The notes: generated by a model from the sequence alone, not told the origin. DNA of 64,000 bases from Brachypterus glaber (GCA_958510825.1 OY294054.1:7356191-7420190), one strand, 5' to 3'. Positions 31,609 to 44,068 are shown, counted from the first letter of the stretch. Numbers and translations are program-made.

Positions 31609-31640
31609 ATAAAATTAAATCATCAATTAAGTTTGATTTT
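31609..31640. other. Junction of the segmental tandem duplication
   Basis: Left of the joint the sequence follows family A (53,231-53,266), but about 12 bp are missing before TCAATTAA. Right of it the sequence follows 13,581. TAA is shared at the joint, which indicates microhomology. Confidence 0.75.
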
Positions 31641-32660
31641 TTTTAATATAACATAAGAAACATATAAAATTTTATATACCTAATGCTTAATAAAAACAAT
31701 TAATTGCCTGTGATACAGGATAAAATGTAGGTAGTTTTTATTGTTTTTGTGAGAATTGTGATGCACACAAAGTAGTAATTTTTACTTAAGTTTTTTTTTT
31801 GGGGTATGTTCAAGAACTACGTGACACACTTTTTGGACATTTTCACCCCCTCGTTAGGTCTGTTCGTTAGTGCACACTTTTTTTTTATCTTATCTATGAT
31901 TTGAATTAAATAATATCATATCTACAGAAACAGAATGATATACTTTGACAGTAAATAATAAAAACATTAAAAAGTAAGGTTACGTTTATTTATTTACATT
32001 TTACCCACTAATTTAAATTTCCCGGCTGATTTCTGACCTAACTTCCGATCAAAATGGAGGACTCGTAAATTTGTATATAACCTTGAGATGACAGCTCATC
32101 TATGTTCTTTGTCTATGAGATAAGACCATATATCATTTTCTAAATGGTTTCAGCGACCTCAAAAATACTTAATCACTAATTTTCAGCAAAAAAATTTAAA
32201 TTTTTAAAAATTTCTACGCCATATAGGATTCGCCATTTTGAATTTTAAATTTTTAACATCGTATTCAGTTTCAGCAACCTTAAAAACCCTAGGATACCCA
32301 TTTTCAAAAATATTGTGTGATTTGTCAAAATTCTGTTTGTCTATTTTAACAATTTTGGTATTAATTATCTCGAAAACGGTGTGTAGTATAAAACTTTTAT
32401 TATCAGGCTAGTAGTAGTATAAGGTAAAGTAAGAATCCGTTGACAGAACTGAGGCACCTTTCCAGCTGTTGACTTGTGTTATCATGGAATGCTTTGGTTT
32501 TATAAACTAATAAAATACTTTTGGGCTTTTAATCACATAATACCCTAGTTAGAGAAAAATGGTTTTGCACCTTAAGGTAAATAATAGCAGTTTCTAAATC
32601 TAGTAGTAAACAAAATGTTTTAAGGTAAAGATTAGTCACTTTTTCAGAAATAACCCTTAT

Positions 32661-35600
32661 GGGCCATTCCAGCGTTTCAGGTGTTTCACTCGTACACATT
32701 AAAACGATTTTTTTAAATATTTATTGCACTAATAGATTGTTACAGGTGTGCTACAACTAGACTAATATATGAGTTAAACAAGCTATTAAAACCCAAAAAA
32801 AAATAAAAAAAATAAATAAGATGTAAGCAAATTCTTCTGTTTCGGGTTTTTCATTTTTTTGCCTTGTGTTTATGTATTGAGTTGAAATATTGTTAAAATC
32901 TACGAATTTATAAGCTTTTATAATGAATTATTTGTCACAACGTATAGTTAAATTTATGCTTTGTTCTATCATAACATTAGCAATAAATATTATAAATATA
33001 TATATTTTTTTAAGTTATAAAATGAACGTTTCGGGTGTTTCATATAATTTGTTTCGGGTGTTTCACTTAAAAATTATATACGTTTTTAAATCCTAAATTC
33101 AAATTTATATTATTAATTAATAAATTCGGCATAAAAAAAAACAGAATACAAAACATGACGTTCTTAAAGAGTTTATTTCTTACATAAATATTATTTTTAT
33201 TATTAATCATAATGAATACTAAAAATAAAACCGAATATTTTTTACTTCAAAAACCTAGAATTTCCTATAAATATTTCTAATAAATAACAAATTTAACAAT
33301 ATTTTTTATAATTTATTAAATTTAGACCACAGTCTACTGATGAAAAATGTTTTCATAGATGACATGATTTTGGTATACTTTTTTATTATAATCAATACTG
33401 ACAATAAACTGAAATACTGCTGCCAACAAAATAATACTTTTCCCTATAAGCCTAGGTTTATTAAAATCAAAAACGAAAAAAAAAATTAAAAAACCAATTT
33501 AATTTTTTTTTTTGTTTTTCAAAAAATTTTTTTTAAAAAGTTTCTTTTTTCGTAAAACGAAAAACAAATTAATTGAAAAAATTGTTTTTACCCCATTTTA
33601 CCCCAATCCTACTTTTACCAAAAACAATCCCAGCCTAGAACTTTGGATAATCAACCTATGGTCCAAATTTGAAGTCGTTAGCTCAAAGCGTTCTTAAGTT
33701 ATCGTGGTCACAAATATTCCGGACAGACAGACAGATAGACATACAGACCCACAGACAGAATTTTTTTTACGGAAATCGTATTTTTTTGACATAAAACGTC
33801 AAGAAACGTAAAAAAGCAATAAAAATTTTTCGATTTTTTTTTACTAAGGCAAGACTTTTTTCGGGGAACGTAAAAACCCAACATATTTCTAGGGTGGGGG
33901 TGGAGGGGGTGTTGTAATTGGGTGATCTGAAAGTTAAAAATAGTATCAACGTCTAAATTAAATAATAAGCGGTAGTAGCTAAATAATTTTATTTGGCGTT
34001 TCGGGTGTTTGAAATCGTAAATGGAATCGGACTACTTTGCAATCTTTAGGAGTGCCCATATATATAGATACTTCCACCAAATATTGCCAAAAAAGTTTTA
34101 AGTGGTAGGCTACAAAATATTTTTTTGCACTTTTTTCGTTTCGGGTGTTTCATTTTTTTCTTCAGTAAAAAAGCTTTAAAAACAGTTTTAAAGAGCAATA
34201 ATAACTAAAAATATATATGTTATTTCAAAAATAACAGTTCTTTTCTTCTAATTAAGAAAAAAAAAAACGATATTAGGTTGTAAAACATTACCATCACTTA
34301 AAACTAAAAATACTACTATAAAACACTAAATCAACTAATAAAACGATGTCTACAAAAATATATAAAAATTAAGATTATATATTACTTTCAATAAAAATCG
34401 TGTTGGATTAATAAATTATACAGTTTTTACTTTAGTTATTCACATTAATTAATTTTATACAGTAATTTTTAAAAATTACTACCCATGTCCTTAAACGGCT
34501 GGAATGGCCCTTATGTAACACCACTAAATTCTCTAGAGACTTGCACCCTGGTTTGTTTATGTATTGAGTTGAAATATTGTTAAAATCTACGAATTTATAA
34601 GCTTTTATAATGAATTATTTGTCACAACGTATAGTTAAATTTATGCTTTGTTCTATCATAACATTAGCAATAAATATTATAAATATATATTTTTTTTAAG
34701 TTATAAAATGAACGTTTCGGGTGTTTGATATAATTTGTTTCGGGTGTTTCACTTAAAAATTATATACGTTTTTAAATCCTAAATTCAAATTTATATTATT
34801 AATTAATAAATTCGGCATAAAAAAAACAGAATACAAAACATGACGTTCTTAAAGAGTTTATTTCTTACATAAATATTATTTTTATTATTAATCATAATGA
34901 ATACTAAAAATAAAACCGAATAATATTTTTTACTTCAAAAACCTAGAATTTCCTATAAATATTTCTAATAAATAACAAATTTAACAATATTTTTTATAAT
35001 TTATTAAATTTAGACCACAGTCTACTGATGAAAAATGTTTTCATAGATGACATGATTTTGGTATACTTTTTTATTATAATCAATACTGACAATAAACTGA
35101 AATACTGCTGCCAACAAAATAATACTTTTCCCTATAAGCCTAGGTTTATTAAAATCAAAAACGAAAAAAAAAAATTAAAAAACCAATTTAAATTTTTTTT
35201 TTGTTTTTCAAAAAAATTTTTTTAAAAAGTTTCTTTTTTCGTAAAACGAAAAACAAATTAATTGAAAAAATTGTTTTTACCCCATTTTACCCCAATCCTA
35301 CTTTTACCAAAAACAATCCCAGCCTAGAACTTTGGATAATCAACCTATGGTCCAAATTTGAAGTCGTTAGCTCAAAGCGTTCTTAAGTTATCGTGGTCAC
35401 AAATATTCCGGACAGACAGACAGATAGACATACAGACCCACAGACAGAATTTTTTTTACGGAAATCGTATTTTTTTGACATAAAACGTCAAGAAACGTAA
35501 AAAAGCAATAAAAATTTTTCGATTTTTTTTTACTAAGGCAAGACTTTTTTCGGGGAACGTAAAAACCCAACATATTTCTAGGGTGGGGGTGGAGGGGGTG

Positions 35601-36198
35601 TTGTAATTGGGTGATCTGAAAGTTAAAAATAGTATCAACGTCTAAATTAAATAATAAGCGGTAGTAGCTAAATAATTTTATTTGGCGTTTCGGGTGTTTG
35701 AAATCGTGAATGGAATCGGACTACTTTGCAATCTTTAGGAGTGCCCATATATATAGATACTTCCACCAAATATTGCCAAAAAAGTTTTAAGTGGTAGGCT
35801 ACAAAATATTTTTTTGCACTTTTTTCGTTTCGGGTGTTTCATTTTTTTCTTCAGTAAAAAAGCTTTAAAAACAGTTTTAAAGAGCAATAATAACTAAAAA
35901 TATATATGTTATTTCAAAAATAACAGTTCTTTTCTTCTAAGTAAGAAAAAAAAAACGATATTAGGTTGTAAAACATTACCATCACTTAAAACTAAAAATA
36001 CTACTATAAAACACTAAATCAACTAATAAAACGATGTCTACAAAAATATATAAAAATTAAGATTATATATTACTTTCAATAAAAATCGTGTTGGATTAAT
36101 AAATTATACAGTTTTTACTTTAGTTATTCACATTAATTAATTTTATACAGTAATTTTTAAAAATTACTACCCATGTCCTTAAACGGCTGGAATGGCCC
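32661..36198. mobile_element. GGGCCATTCCAGC DNA transposon (copy 2), right part duplicated
   Basis: Same element as 14,615-16,425. It has a first right end at 34,510 and a second at 36,198 because of the internal tandem duplication. Each unit has an extra GTTTCGGGTGTTTCA (about 34,138 and 35,826) that copy 1 has lost. The frames at 33,512, 33,767, 35,201 and 35,456 are low-complexity. Confidence 0.75.
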
Positions 36199-36241
36199 TT
36201 ATGTAACACCACTAAATTCTCTAGAGACTTGCACCCTGGTT
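32868..36241. repeat. Internal tandem duplication in copy 2, 2 x 1,687 bp
   Basis: Units 32,868-34,554 and 34,555-36,241. The joint reads CACCCTGGTTT then GTTTATGTATTGAG, with GTTT shared. Copy 1 has a single unit (14,819-16,467). Confidence 0.9.
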
Positions 36242-36911
36242 TTCCCATTGTCCGAAAAAGAAACTTTGGCCCGAATAATACAAAATTGACGAATCACCTT
36301 TTCATGTCATACATACTGAAAGGTCCTTACATCAGTGATAAATAAAATATCATTCCTTATGTCTCAACATCTCATGCTTTTTCAGTATTTACAAATAAAT
36401 TAACATCACTTTGGGAAAATAAGTTATTTTAAGTACACAGAGAAAAATTACACAACCTCAAGTAATAAGTTATGGAAAATTTAACATATATAAAATAGTA
36501 TTTTACATGATTTAATATTAAATTTTACACAACATGTTCTGGAAATTTTTCATTTGTTAACGTTGGCATCAATTTTAACATACTTGTTCTATATAGATAA
36601 GATAAAATATATTTATCTTTGTGTAACAATAGAGGTCGGTTATACGAGCCCAAAAAATTGAACTTTTTCGGATTCATAAGGCGACAAACAGACAGGCACC
36701 TTTCTTATGGAAACTGGCTTTCCCTCAAAAATTCTGAATTTTTAGTATAATGTAGATTTAATCTTTCTTATCAAAAGCTTACTTGATCTGACGGCTGGTT
36801 TTTGAGTTATAGGTCAAAAAGTCAAAAACAGTAAAATTTTAATTTAGTTTTTTAAATAAACTGAAATAAAAAACTTTACATCGGGTTTAATTCTTATTAT
36901 ATACAAGTATA

Positions 36912-37872
36912 TACTTATAAAAAACTAAAATTATATTTTTTCGTTTAAAATAAAGGTAAAAATTAAAAAAATGCTTGGAAATACGAAGGCGACACCTCAA
37001 TATATAAAAAAGAAATAAAGGTCAGATTTTCTTAATAATATATAAAATGAAAGAATTTACATTAAACGGACGTATAAAAATCTATCTTTAAAAATAATGT
37101 TATTTAAAAAAATAAATAAATAAATAAATAAAATAATATGTAGTTTTTTAAAAACTATATTTTACTGCATAATAAGTCGCGTTTGTGGAGCAGTGGAAAC
37201 GGAGTGATGCCCTTGATAAATTACTCCTGGTTGGAATCCAGCTAGCAGCATATAAGCTTTTTTTTATGTTTTGTGTGTTGACGTGTAAAGTACGTTGAAA
37301 CATGGGATGTTTTTTTTTTCATAAAAAATATTTATAAAAGTTTTTTTTTCAAATTTTACAAAAATTATAAATAAGAAATAAAAATTCATACATTTATTTG
37401 TATATAAAATAACAAAAAATTTATACTTTTTATACTTATACTTTTAACTTTTAAGATTGTTTTATTAATATAACTACTAGTACTAGTACTACTACTAGTA
37501 CATATTGTTACCAATTAAAAAAAAAATCATAAATAGGTAATTAAAATAAATATTACACACGCCCACAAAAAAATAAAGCCAATTATTATCAGACTATATT
37601 TTTCTTACGTATTTTCGTTTGATGAAAATTAAAAAAATTAAAAGTTTTTATGAGTTCAATCCCGGAGTAATTTATCATTATTTAAAAAAAAAAAAAAAAA
37701 GATTTTTATATGTCATTTTACGTAAATTCTTTTATTTTACATATTATTAAGACAATCCGACCGTTTTTTCATATTGCGCCTTCGCACTATTTAGAAAGAT
37801 TTTTTTTAATTTTTACCTTTATTTTAAACGAAAAAAATATAATTTTTAGTTTTTTATTACGAGTATACAGTG
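36912..37872. repeat. Hairpin repeat with tRNA-like unit (copy 2, first)
   Basis: Counterpart of 17,140-18,100. The tRNA-like unit is at 37,174-37,250 on plus. Confidence 0.7.
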
Positions 37873-38526
37873 AAAATTTGAAAATGACCAGCATTTATTA
37901 TTTCTTTAACCGATGAGTCTATGAAAATTTGGCGAAATACGTCAATTTACATATCAAGGGGGACAACTTTTGAGCGATTTTTTGTTGTATTACATTCAAC
38001 CTCGTGGCCCCCATGGCACCTACCCCTAAAATATTAAATAGCAACCCCCATTTATTTCGCTATTTTTGAAATCCTTATGTAATTCTAGATAAGTTACATT
38101 TCTTTTTATTTTTTTTTGTCAAAATTAAACTTAAAAAAAAATCAAAAAAACTTGAAAGGAAATTTCGATTTACATAATTTTTTCAGGAAAATTTACGTTC
38201 ATTATAAGGATCAATTCTACCAAAAGAAAATGAAGAAAAAAAATTGAATTTTTTTTTTAAATTTTTTTTTAAATTTATTTGGGAAATGCAATATACCATT
38301 TACTGTGAACAGTATATAATGGAATGGGTATCATTCTGGTTAAGTGTATTGAGTTTATTTTTGTTTGTCAATCTGTTTAATATATGTTTAGTTTAGTTTA
38401 TTTATTTGCATTAAACTTTACAGTTTTTACAGTCGTCATTTAGTTTTAATTAAAATAGTATTTAACATGTAGTTAACAGTTTGTAGACATTACAATTAAA
38501 ATAACAGTGAAAGAAACAATTTAAAG

Positions 38527-41280
38527 CTAAGTATTTACATTGGAAGGCAAATTGTCCTCAAGAAATTCTCGTGTTGAATAATACACTCTATTTAGTAGTA
38601 TTTTTTTGAGTGTGGTTTTGAACCTAGGCGGGGGTAATAATAGCATATACTGAGGAAGTTTATTCAAAAACACAGGTCCGTAATAGTTAGTTCCGTACCT
38701 GCTTGAAGTCAATCTTAATGTATTTATACAAATTTTATTTCTGTTTCTAGTGTTGAAACTATGAATATCAGAGTGAGACCTGTAGTTGTCCTTGTCGAGA
38801 TGAGCTTCGCATGCGCATCTTAGAATATATAGACTTGGAAGTGTTAACAGATTCAGATCCTTAAATTTCTGCCTAACGTCGTCACGATAGCCACTTTTTG
38901 TAATTATCCGTATTATTTTACGTTGTAGTTTAAATAATCTCTCAAGATGGGAAGTATGACCCCAGCATGTAATGCCATAGCTTATTTTCGATATAAATAA
39001 TGAATTATATGCAGTTAGAAGTACTGAAAAGGGTATAACATCCCTAATTTTTCTGATTAGGTACACATATTTTGAAGCGATTCCAGCTACATGACTCACA
39101 TGCGAGTCCCATCTCAAGGTTGAGTCAAGGATAACTCCAAGCAGCTTCGGATCTGTGGAGTTATAATTAACAAGAGCGTCAATTTTTTTGTGGGTAAACA
39201 CAATGCGGTTTGTTTTACTTTCATTGATATGAAGCTTGTTAGCTTTAAACCACTGGTTCAGTTTAGTTTCTTGTTCAGACACAGCAATCTCAATTTCACT
39301 AAAAGAGCCGCCCCTGAGAAGGGCAGTGGTGTCATCAGCAAATAGCACAAGCTCCGCACCCAGCGCCACCTGATGTTCAAGGTCATTTATATAGATCAGG
39401 AACAAGATGGGGCCGAGTACGGAGCCCTGCGGGACGCCGTATGTGACACCCCTATCCTCCGAGGCAACACCGTTAGCAAAAACATACTGGATGCGGTCAC
39501 TAAGATAGGATTTGATCAGGTCCACACTCAATCTGTCAAAGTTATAGAACTTTAATTTGTCTAATAATGTATCGAATGGCATGCAGTCAAATGCCTTTTG
39601 TAGGTCGTACATGACTGCAGCCGCCAACTGATCATCCTCCATGGCTTCAACTACTTTTTTTATTAAAAGGTTTATTGCCTTGGTGGTTGATCTGTTTGGC
39701 CTAAAACCAAACTGGTTTTTGTAAAACAGATCATTTTTTTCAAAATAATTGGCAATTTGATTTTTTAAAGCTGTTTCATATACCTTGGACAGAATTGGGA
39801 GTATAGAAATTGGACGAAAATTATTTGGGTCATTTGTTGAACCCTTTTTATGTACCGGGATGACTTTGGCTATTTTATATATTTTTGGGAATGTTCCCTC
39901 AGATATGCTTAAGTTTATAAGCTTCGTGAGTGGCACATATATCAAGTTTGAAATGCTTTTTAATAGTTCTGTTGAAATGCCAAAGTGATCACGTGACTTT
40001 TTTGTCTTGAGTGACATTATAATATCTCTTATCTCAATGTAGGTAACTTCCTGAAACTTAAATTTTGAGTTTGGTTTATTTTTTAAGTATTCAAGAGGAG
40101 ATGTTTTAGTATGCACTTCTGTGTTTTGTAATTTATCAGCTATTGTTGAAAAGTAATTATTTAATATATTTGGGTTCATAGTAGGCTGTTGAGGTTTGGT
40201 GCTTTTTCCCCGCTCTTTATTTAAAATATCCCAATAAGCTTTGGGGGAGTTACCTAGATCATTAATATATTTTTTGTTACATTCTTTTTTTGAATTTTTA
40301 ATTTCACGCCTGTAGATGGCGCGTAAAGCCCTAATTTCAGCCAGCAGATTTTCATCTGGAAAGGTTTCATAGAATTCTTGCAAAAAAGTTAAGTTATCGC
40401 GTAGTTGTTGTATTCTTTCCGTGAACCAGGGATTTAACAAAGTTTTATTTGAAATTTTACGTTCTGGAATAGATTTTTCTAGTGAATTTGTTATGATAGA
40501 TAAAAATTTTTTATGTTTTTCCTCAAGATTTAATTTTGTATCATTTATGAACTTCCAATCTGTTTGGCTGATTAAATTATAAAAGTTTAGTTTACCTTGG
40601 GCTGTGATGGGCCTGTGTTTTTGAATAATATCCTCACCATATTTTTTATTGAGTTTTCCAATGTCTATCTCAATAGCTTTGTGATCGGAAACACCTGAGA
40701 GTACACTGGCATGGTATGGTCTATCACAAAAGTTTATCAAAAAATTATCAAGACAATTTCGTCCTCTAGTAGCCTGGTTTAAAACCACACTGTAGCCAAA
40801 AGTTCTTGAAAGGTCTGTGAATAGTTGGACATTTGCTTCATCGGACCCAAAATGTATATTGAAGTCACCAGTTATAATAATGTCGCACTTTGTCTTTGAA
40901 ACCTTTAACATTAGTTGCTCCAGCTGATTCATAAATATACCAAAGTCACCATTGGGTGGTCGGTAGATATTAACTATGGTTAGATTTTCAGATTCAAAAT
41001 AACAGGCTGATATTTCTATATTTAACTCAACTGTAAGGTTAACCATATCTTCTAGAGTTGTTGCACTGTGTTCATTTTTACATAATATTGAAGTTCCACC
41101 TTTAGTTGCAGATTTTCTTTCATAAAAGGAAACTGTTTTATATCCATTTAAACTAAAAAACTCATTTTCACCTTTCAGTAGATGAGTTTCTGTTATACAT
41201 AAAAAATCAGTAACCTTGTGTTGATTTTGCAGAAATATTTCTAGTTCATCCTGTTTATTTCGAACTGACTGAGCATTCAA
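38527..41280 (-). CDS. Family C ORF2: endonuclease and reverse transcriptase, intact
   Basis: The 917-codon open frame encodes the enzyme for target-primed reverse transcription. The endonuclease occupies about residues 1-210: NAQSVRNK at the start, ITETH at 29-33, YRPPNGD, GDFN at 138-141, SDH at 198-200. The RT covers about 440-710: KVIPVHKKG, FRPISILP, QFGFRP, YDLQKAFD (catalytic D559), GVPQGSVLGP, FADD at 647-650. The C-terminus has LLGVILDSTLRWDSHV, YGITCWG, LFKLQRKIIRIIT, LPSLYILR and TREFLEDNL. The listed start is TTG. The same frame is open upstream to 41,355 without any ATG, overlapping ORF1 by 65 nt in the +1 frame. All catalytic motifs look intact. Confidence 0.9.
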   Translation of the reverse strand: MNAQSVRNKQDELEIFLQNQHKVTDFLCITETHLLKGENEFFSLNGYKTVSFYERKSATKGGTSILCKNEHSATTLEDMVNLTVELNIEISACYFESENLTIVNIYRPPNGDFGIFMNQLEQLMLKVSKTKCDIIITGDFNIHFGSDEANVQLFTDLSRTFGYSVVLNQATRGRNCLDNFLINFCDRPYHASVLSGVSDHKAIEIDIGKLNKKYGEDIIQKHRPITAQGKLNFYNLISQTDWKFINDTKLNLEEKHKKFLSIITNSLEKSIPERKISNKTLLNPWFTERIQQLRDNLTFLQEFYETFPDENLLAEIRALRAIYRREIKNSKKECNKKYINDLGNSPKAYWDILNKERGKSTKPQQPTMNPNILNNYFSTIADKLQNTEVHTKTSPLEYLKNKPNSKFKFQEVTYIEIRDIIMSLKTKKSRDHFGISTELLKSISNLIYVPLTKLINLSISEGTFPKIYKIAKVIPVHKKGSTNDPNNFRPISILPILSKVYETALKNQIANYFEKNDLFYKNQFGFRPNRSTTKAINLLIKKVVEAMEDDQLAAAVMYDLQKAFDCMPFDTLLDKLKFYNFDRLSVDLIKSYLSDRIQYVFANGVASEDRGVTYGVPQGSVLGPILFLIYINDLEHQVALGAELVLFADDTTALLRGGSFSEIEIAVSEQETKLNQWFKANKLHINESKTNRIVFTHKKIDALVNYNSTDPKLLGVILDSTLRWDSHVSHVAGIASKYVYLIRKIRDVIPFSVLLTAYNSLFISKISYGITCWGHTSHLERLFKLQRKIIRIITKSGYRDDVRQKFKDLNLLTLPSLYILRCACEAHLDKDNYRSHSDIHSFNTRNRNKICINTLRLTSSRYGTNYYGPVFLNKLPQYMLLLPPPRFKTTLKKILLNRVYYSTREFLEDNLPSNVNT

Positions 41281-41290
41281 CTGTACAATT

Positions 41291-41953
41291 TTAAGTTCTA
41301 GTTTGGTTTCCTCGTAGAAAGGGCTTTCTGTGTCTGCTGCGAAAATTATAGTTGTCTATGGTCACTCCCTTAGACCATTTGTTTGGATCAAGTAGCTTGC
41401 CTTCATCATCTTCATTGATTCCTACTTTAAAGGAGCTATATGTTATGTTTGTGGCATATTTGGGCTCTATTTTTGTGCATTCAAAATCAGAAATGTCTAG
41501 CTTGTTGTTTAAGTATGTGTTCAGTTTATCTTCGCTTAAATTTGGTGCTAACTTTGATAGATAATACCATCTGCGTGGTTTTGTTTTTATCCCAATAAGA
41601 TCAGGATCTTCAATTTCAGCATTTCCCATTATTATACTTTGTTTATTATTACTGCGTCTTGTAATTTTTGAGGTTAGGTTTTCGTCAGTGGCTAGCGTCA
41701 TGTTTCTTTGGGAGGACGAATTTTCTTCTTTTTCAGTTAATTTGCGGGCCGGCTTTGGCTTGCTTTGTGTAGGTGTCGTTTCTTGTAGAATAAGATTACT
41801 GTTAGTCGATTTTTCGAGGTTTGCGCGTTTGCCTATAGAGGACGTGCTATTGCCGTTTTGGTTATTTATTTCTAGCATTTTGTTTAGAAGTCCAACTTGG
41901 CTGTTTAGGCATTTGATGTTATTTCGGAGATCACTTATTGCAATGGAATGGAA
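41291..41953 (-). CDS. Family C ORF1, 5'-truncated, otherwise open
   Basis: The frame is open from the insertion edge to a stop at 41,291-41,293, with a first internal ATG at 41,878. The part before it is heptad-like (ISDLRNNIKCLNSQVGLLNK), the end of a coiled coil. Then come a Ser/Thr/Lys-rich linker and a C-terminal domain with RRWYYLSKLAPNLSEDKL, SSFKVGINEDDEGKLLD and WSKGVTIDNYNFRSR. This domain matches the last part of family A ORF1 and resembles the RNA-binding ORF1 domains of Jockey-like elements. The end overlaps ORF2 and carries an in-frame TTT-CGC at 41,344-41,339, a candidate +1 shift site. Confidence 0.75.
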   Translation of the reverse strand, partial: FHSIAISDLRNNIKCLNSQVGLLNKMLEINNQNGNSTSSIGKRANLEKSTNSNLILQETTPTQSKPKPARKLTEKEENSSSQRNMTLATDENLTSKITRRSNNKQSIIMGNAEIEDPDLIGIKTKPRRWYYLSKLAPNLSEDKLNTYLNNKLDISDFECTKIEPKYATNITYSSFKVGINEDDEGKLLDPNKWSKGVTIDNYNFRSRHRKPFLRGNQTRT

Positions 41954-44068
41954 TGAATATGGATAGCCTCTAATCCATTTAATCTTTAAACTAAAGACGA
42001 ATTAAAGACTTTAATTTATTTAACTACATAGTAGTATTAAAAAAAAATTATATGAAAAAGTTTTTGTTTATTTACATTTTGATAGATCTGAAAAATAATG
42101 TAAAAAAAGTTTGGTCAAAAATCTCTGATTTGATGAATTACATATTAAGATAGTTATATTTCTTATTTATAAAATACTGATAAGATGTTAGATTTTTATA
42201 TGTGGTAAGGTCTTAAGGGAACGGGGGGTCCTGAGTTATTCATGGGAATGTATATGCCATGATTTCCGAATAAAAGAGTGGCAACGCAAGTGTGACAAAT
42301 TAAACTCTTAAAAAACAACACATATAACAAGATTAGTTGGCAAAAAATCCGACCAAAAATATTGCATGTGCATTTAACTGATAAATAAAATAAAAAAGCC
42401 ATTTTTAAATTTAATACGGATCATATGATAGGTACCGAATTCATAACCAAAATCTATTGATTTCTATAACTTTTCCTTAAATTTATGATGATGATGAGAA
42501 TCCGAAACGTGGGGAAATTAAATGTAATTTTTAAATTTAATATGGACCCTATGATACCGAATTTATAATAAAAATCTATATATTTCGTTGATTTTCTGTT
42601 AAATTCCTATCAATATTATCGAAACATAGAATTTTATATGACTTAAGTCACTCGTGTGATCAAGACGAATCTGTTGACGCCTCTCCCAGTAGTTTAGGCA
42701 CTGGATGGGAACAGAAAACGTGTATACGTACATACACCCAAACACATTAAAAACATAATTCTTCTTTAGCGTTGCAAAAGTCTTGTAAAAAATTAGTAAC
42801 TTTTTAAAAATTTCTTCACCATATTGGTTCCGCCATTTTGAATTTTAAATTTTTAACATCGTATTCGGTTTCAGCAACCTCAAAAACCCTAGGATACCCA
42901 TTTTCAAAAATATTGTGTGATTTGTCAAAATTCTGTTTGTCTATTTTAATTTTATAAACTAATAATATACTAAGAGTTTGGACTTCTAATCACAAAATGC
43001 CCTAGTTAGAAAAAAATGGTTTCCCACCTTAAATTAAAGTAAATAATAGCAGTTTCTAAATCTAGTAGTAAACAAAATGTTTTAAGTTAAATATTATTCA
43101 CTTTTGCAGAAATAACCTATGTAACAATAGTTTTTCGCTGCCACTTTTCTCTCGTTCACGTTTTTGTTTTCGGCTCCCTTCTTTGTCACTAACACCATTA
43201 AATTCTCTAGAGACTTGTACCCTGGTTTTCCCATTGTCCGAAAAAGAAACTTTGGCCCTAATAATATAAAATTGAAGAATCACCTTTTCATATCATACAT
43301 ACTGAAAGGTCCTTATATCAGTGATAAATAAAATATCATTCCTTATGTCTCGACATCTCATGATTTTTCAGTATTTACAAATAAATTAACATCATTTTGG
43401 GGAAATAAGTTTTTTTAAGTACACAGAGAAAAATTACACAACGTCACATAATAAGTTATTTTTAACATATACAGGGTGTCCAAACTTATACTCCCCACAT
43501 CCTTTTCTCGACAACTGTAAGAATAAAAAAAAACTAATATACACGTATTTCATGGTTTGACTAAAGGAAGAACCTAAAAATATTTTTATGTATACAGGGT
43601 GTTTCGTGGAGGCTGGCAACGTAAACTTTTATTTTTTTTAAATGGAATGACCCATATTTTATTGCAGAAATTTATTCGGCATAACGTTTGCTTAATTTTG
43701 ATACCATTTAGTATGGGTCAAAAATTAATTGTTTTCGAGATATGAATTTTTTTTTCTAAAAAAAGTCCATTTTTAGCTAAATAAAAAAAAATAAAATTGG
43801 CCATATCTCACAACTAATTTGCAGATAGGACAACTTGCCTTAGCGGGGCAGTGTAAGTGTAGCAAATTCGTAAGAGCAACGCTATCAAGGAACTTTTTAC
43901 AAAATATGTTGCTTAAAATTTACTAATTTTGGACACCTACCGCTTTATTGTCCCTTTCTCTAACCCTGTAACTTGCTGTTGACCCCCTCCCTATATCAAT
44001 TTTAAAGTTTAAAAGAGGGTGTTTAAAAATGAGGACAACTAAATTTTGGCCGTTGCAGACCTCACCGG

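Larger units (their letters stand above)
13581..31627. repeat. Segmental tandem duplication, copy 1 (18.05 kb)
   Basis: Starts at TAAGTTTGAT (13,581) and ends inside the endonuclease frame of non-LTR family A. Copy 2 begins at 31,628 with the same TAAGTTTGAT. Collinearity was followed by eye over the whole length. In 30,031-31,600 against 51,655-53,226 I saw only about five substitutions. Copy 1 lacks about 40 bp near 16,078 and about 30 bp near 18,145 that copy 2 has. Confidence 0.9.
29921..31627 (+). mobile_element. Non-LTR retrotransposon family A, 5' part (copy 1)
   Basis: Holds the 5' UTR, ORF1 and start of ORF2 of the element that is nearly full length at 51,541-56,040. It ends abruptly at the duplication junction, not at an element end. 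Confidence 0.85.
38387..41956 (-). mobile_element. Non-LTR retrotransposon family C, 5'-truncated but with intact ORF2
   Basis: Inserted at a site that is uninterrupted in copy 1 (18,583), with ATATG on both sides (38,382-38,386 and 41,957-41,961). The 3' end on the minus strand is a short CTAAACTAAA-type repeat, not poly(A). The 5' truncation falls in ORF1. A GGAATGGAATGA stretch at the 5' joint resembles flanking AATGGAATGGG and may be filler. Its absence from copy 1 dates it after the duplication. Confidence 0.9.

Noticed and set aside
39373..39988. Plus-strand frames inside 38.5-41.9 kb, also 41,352-41,966
   Set aside because: Shadows of the intact ORF2 and ORF1 on the minus strand.
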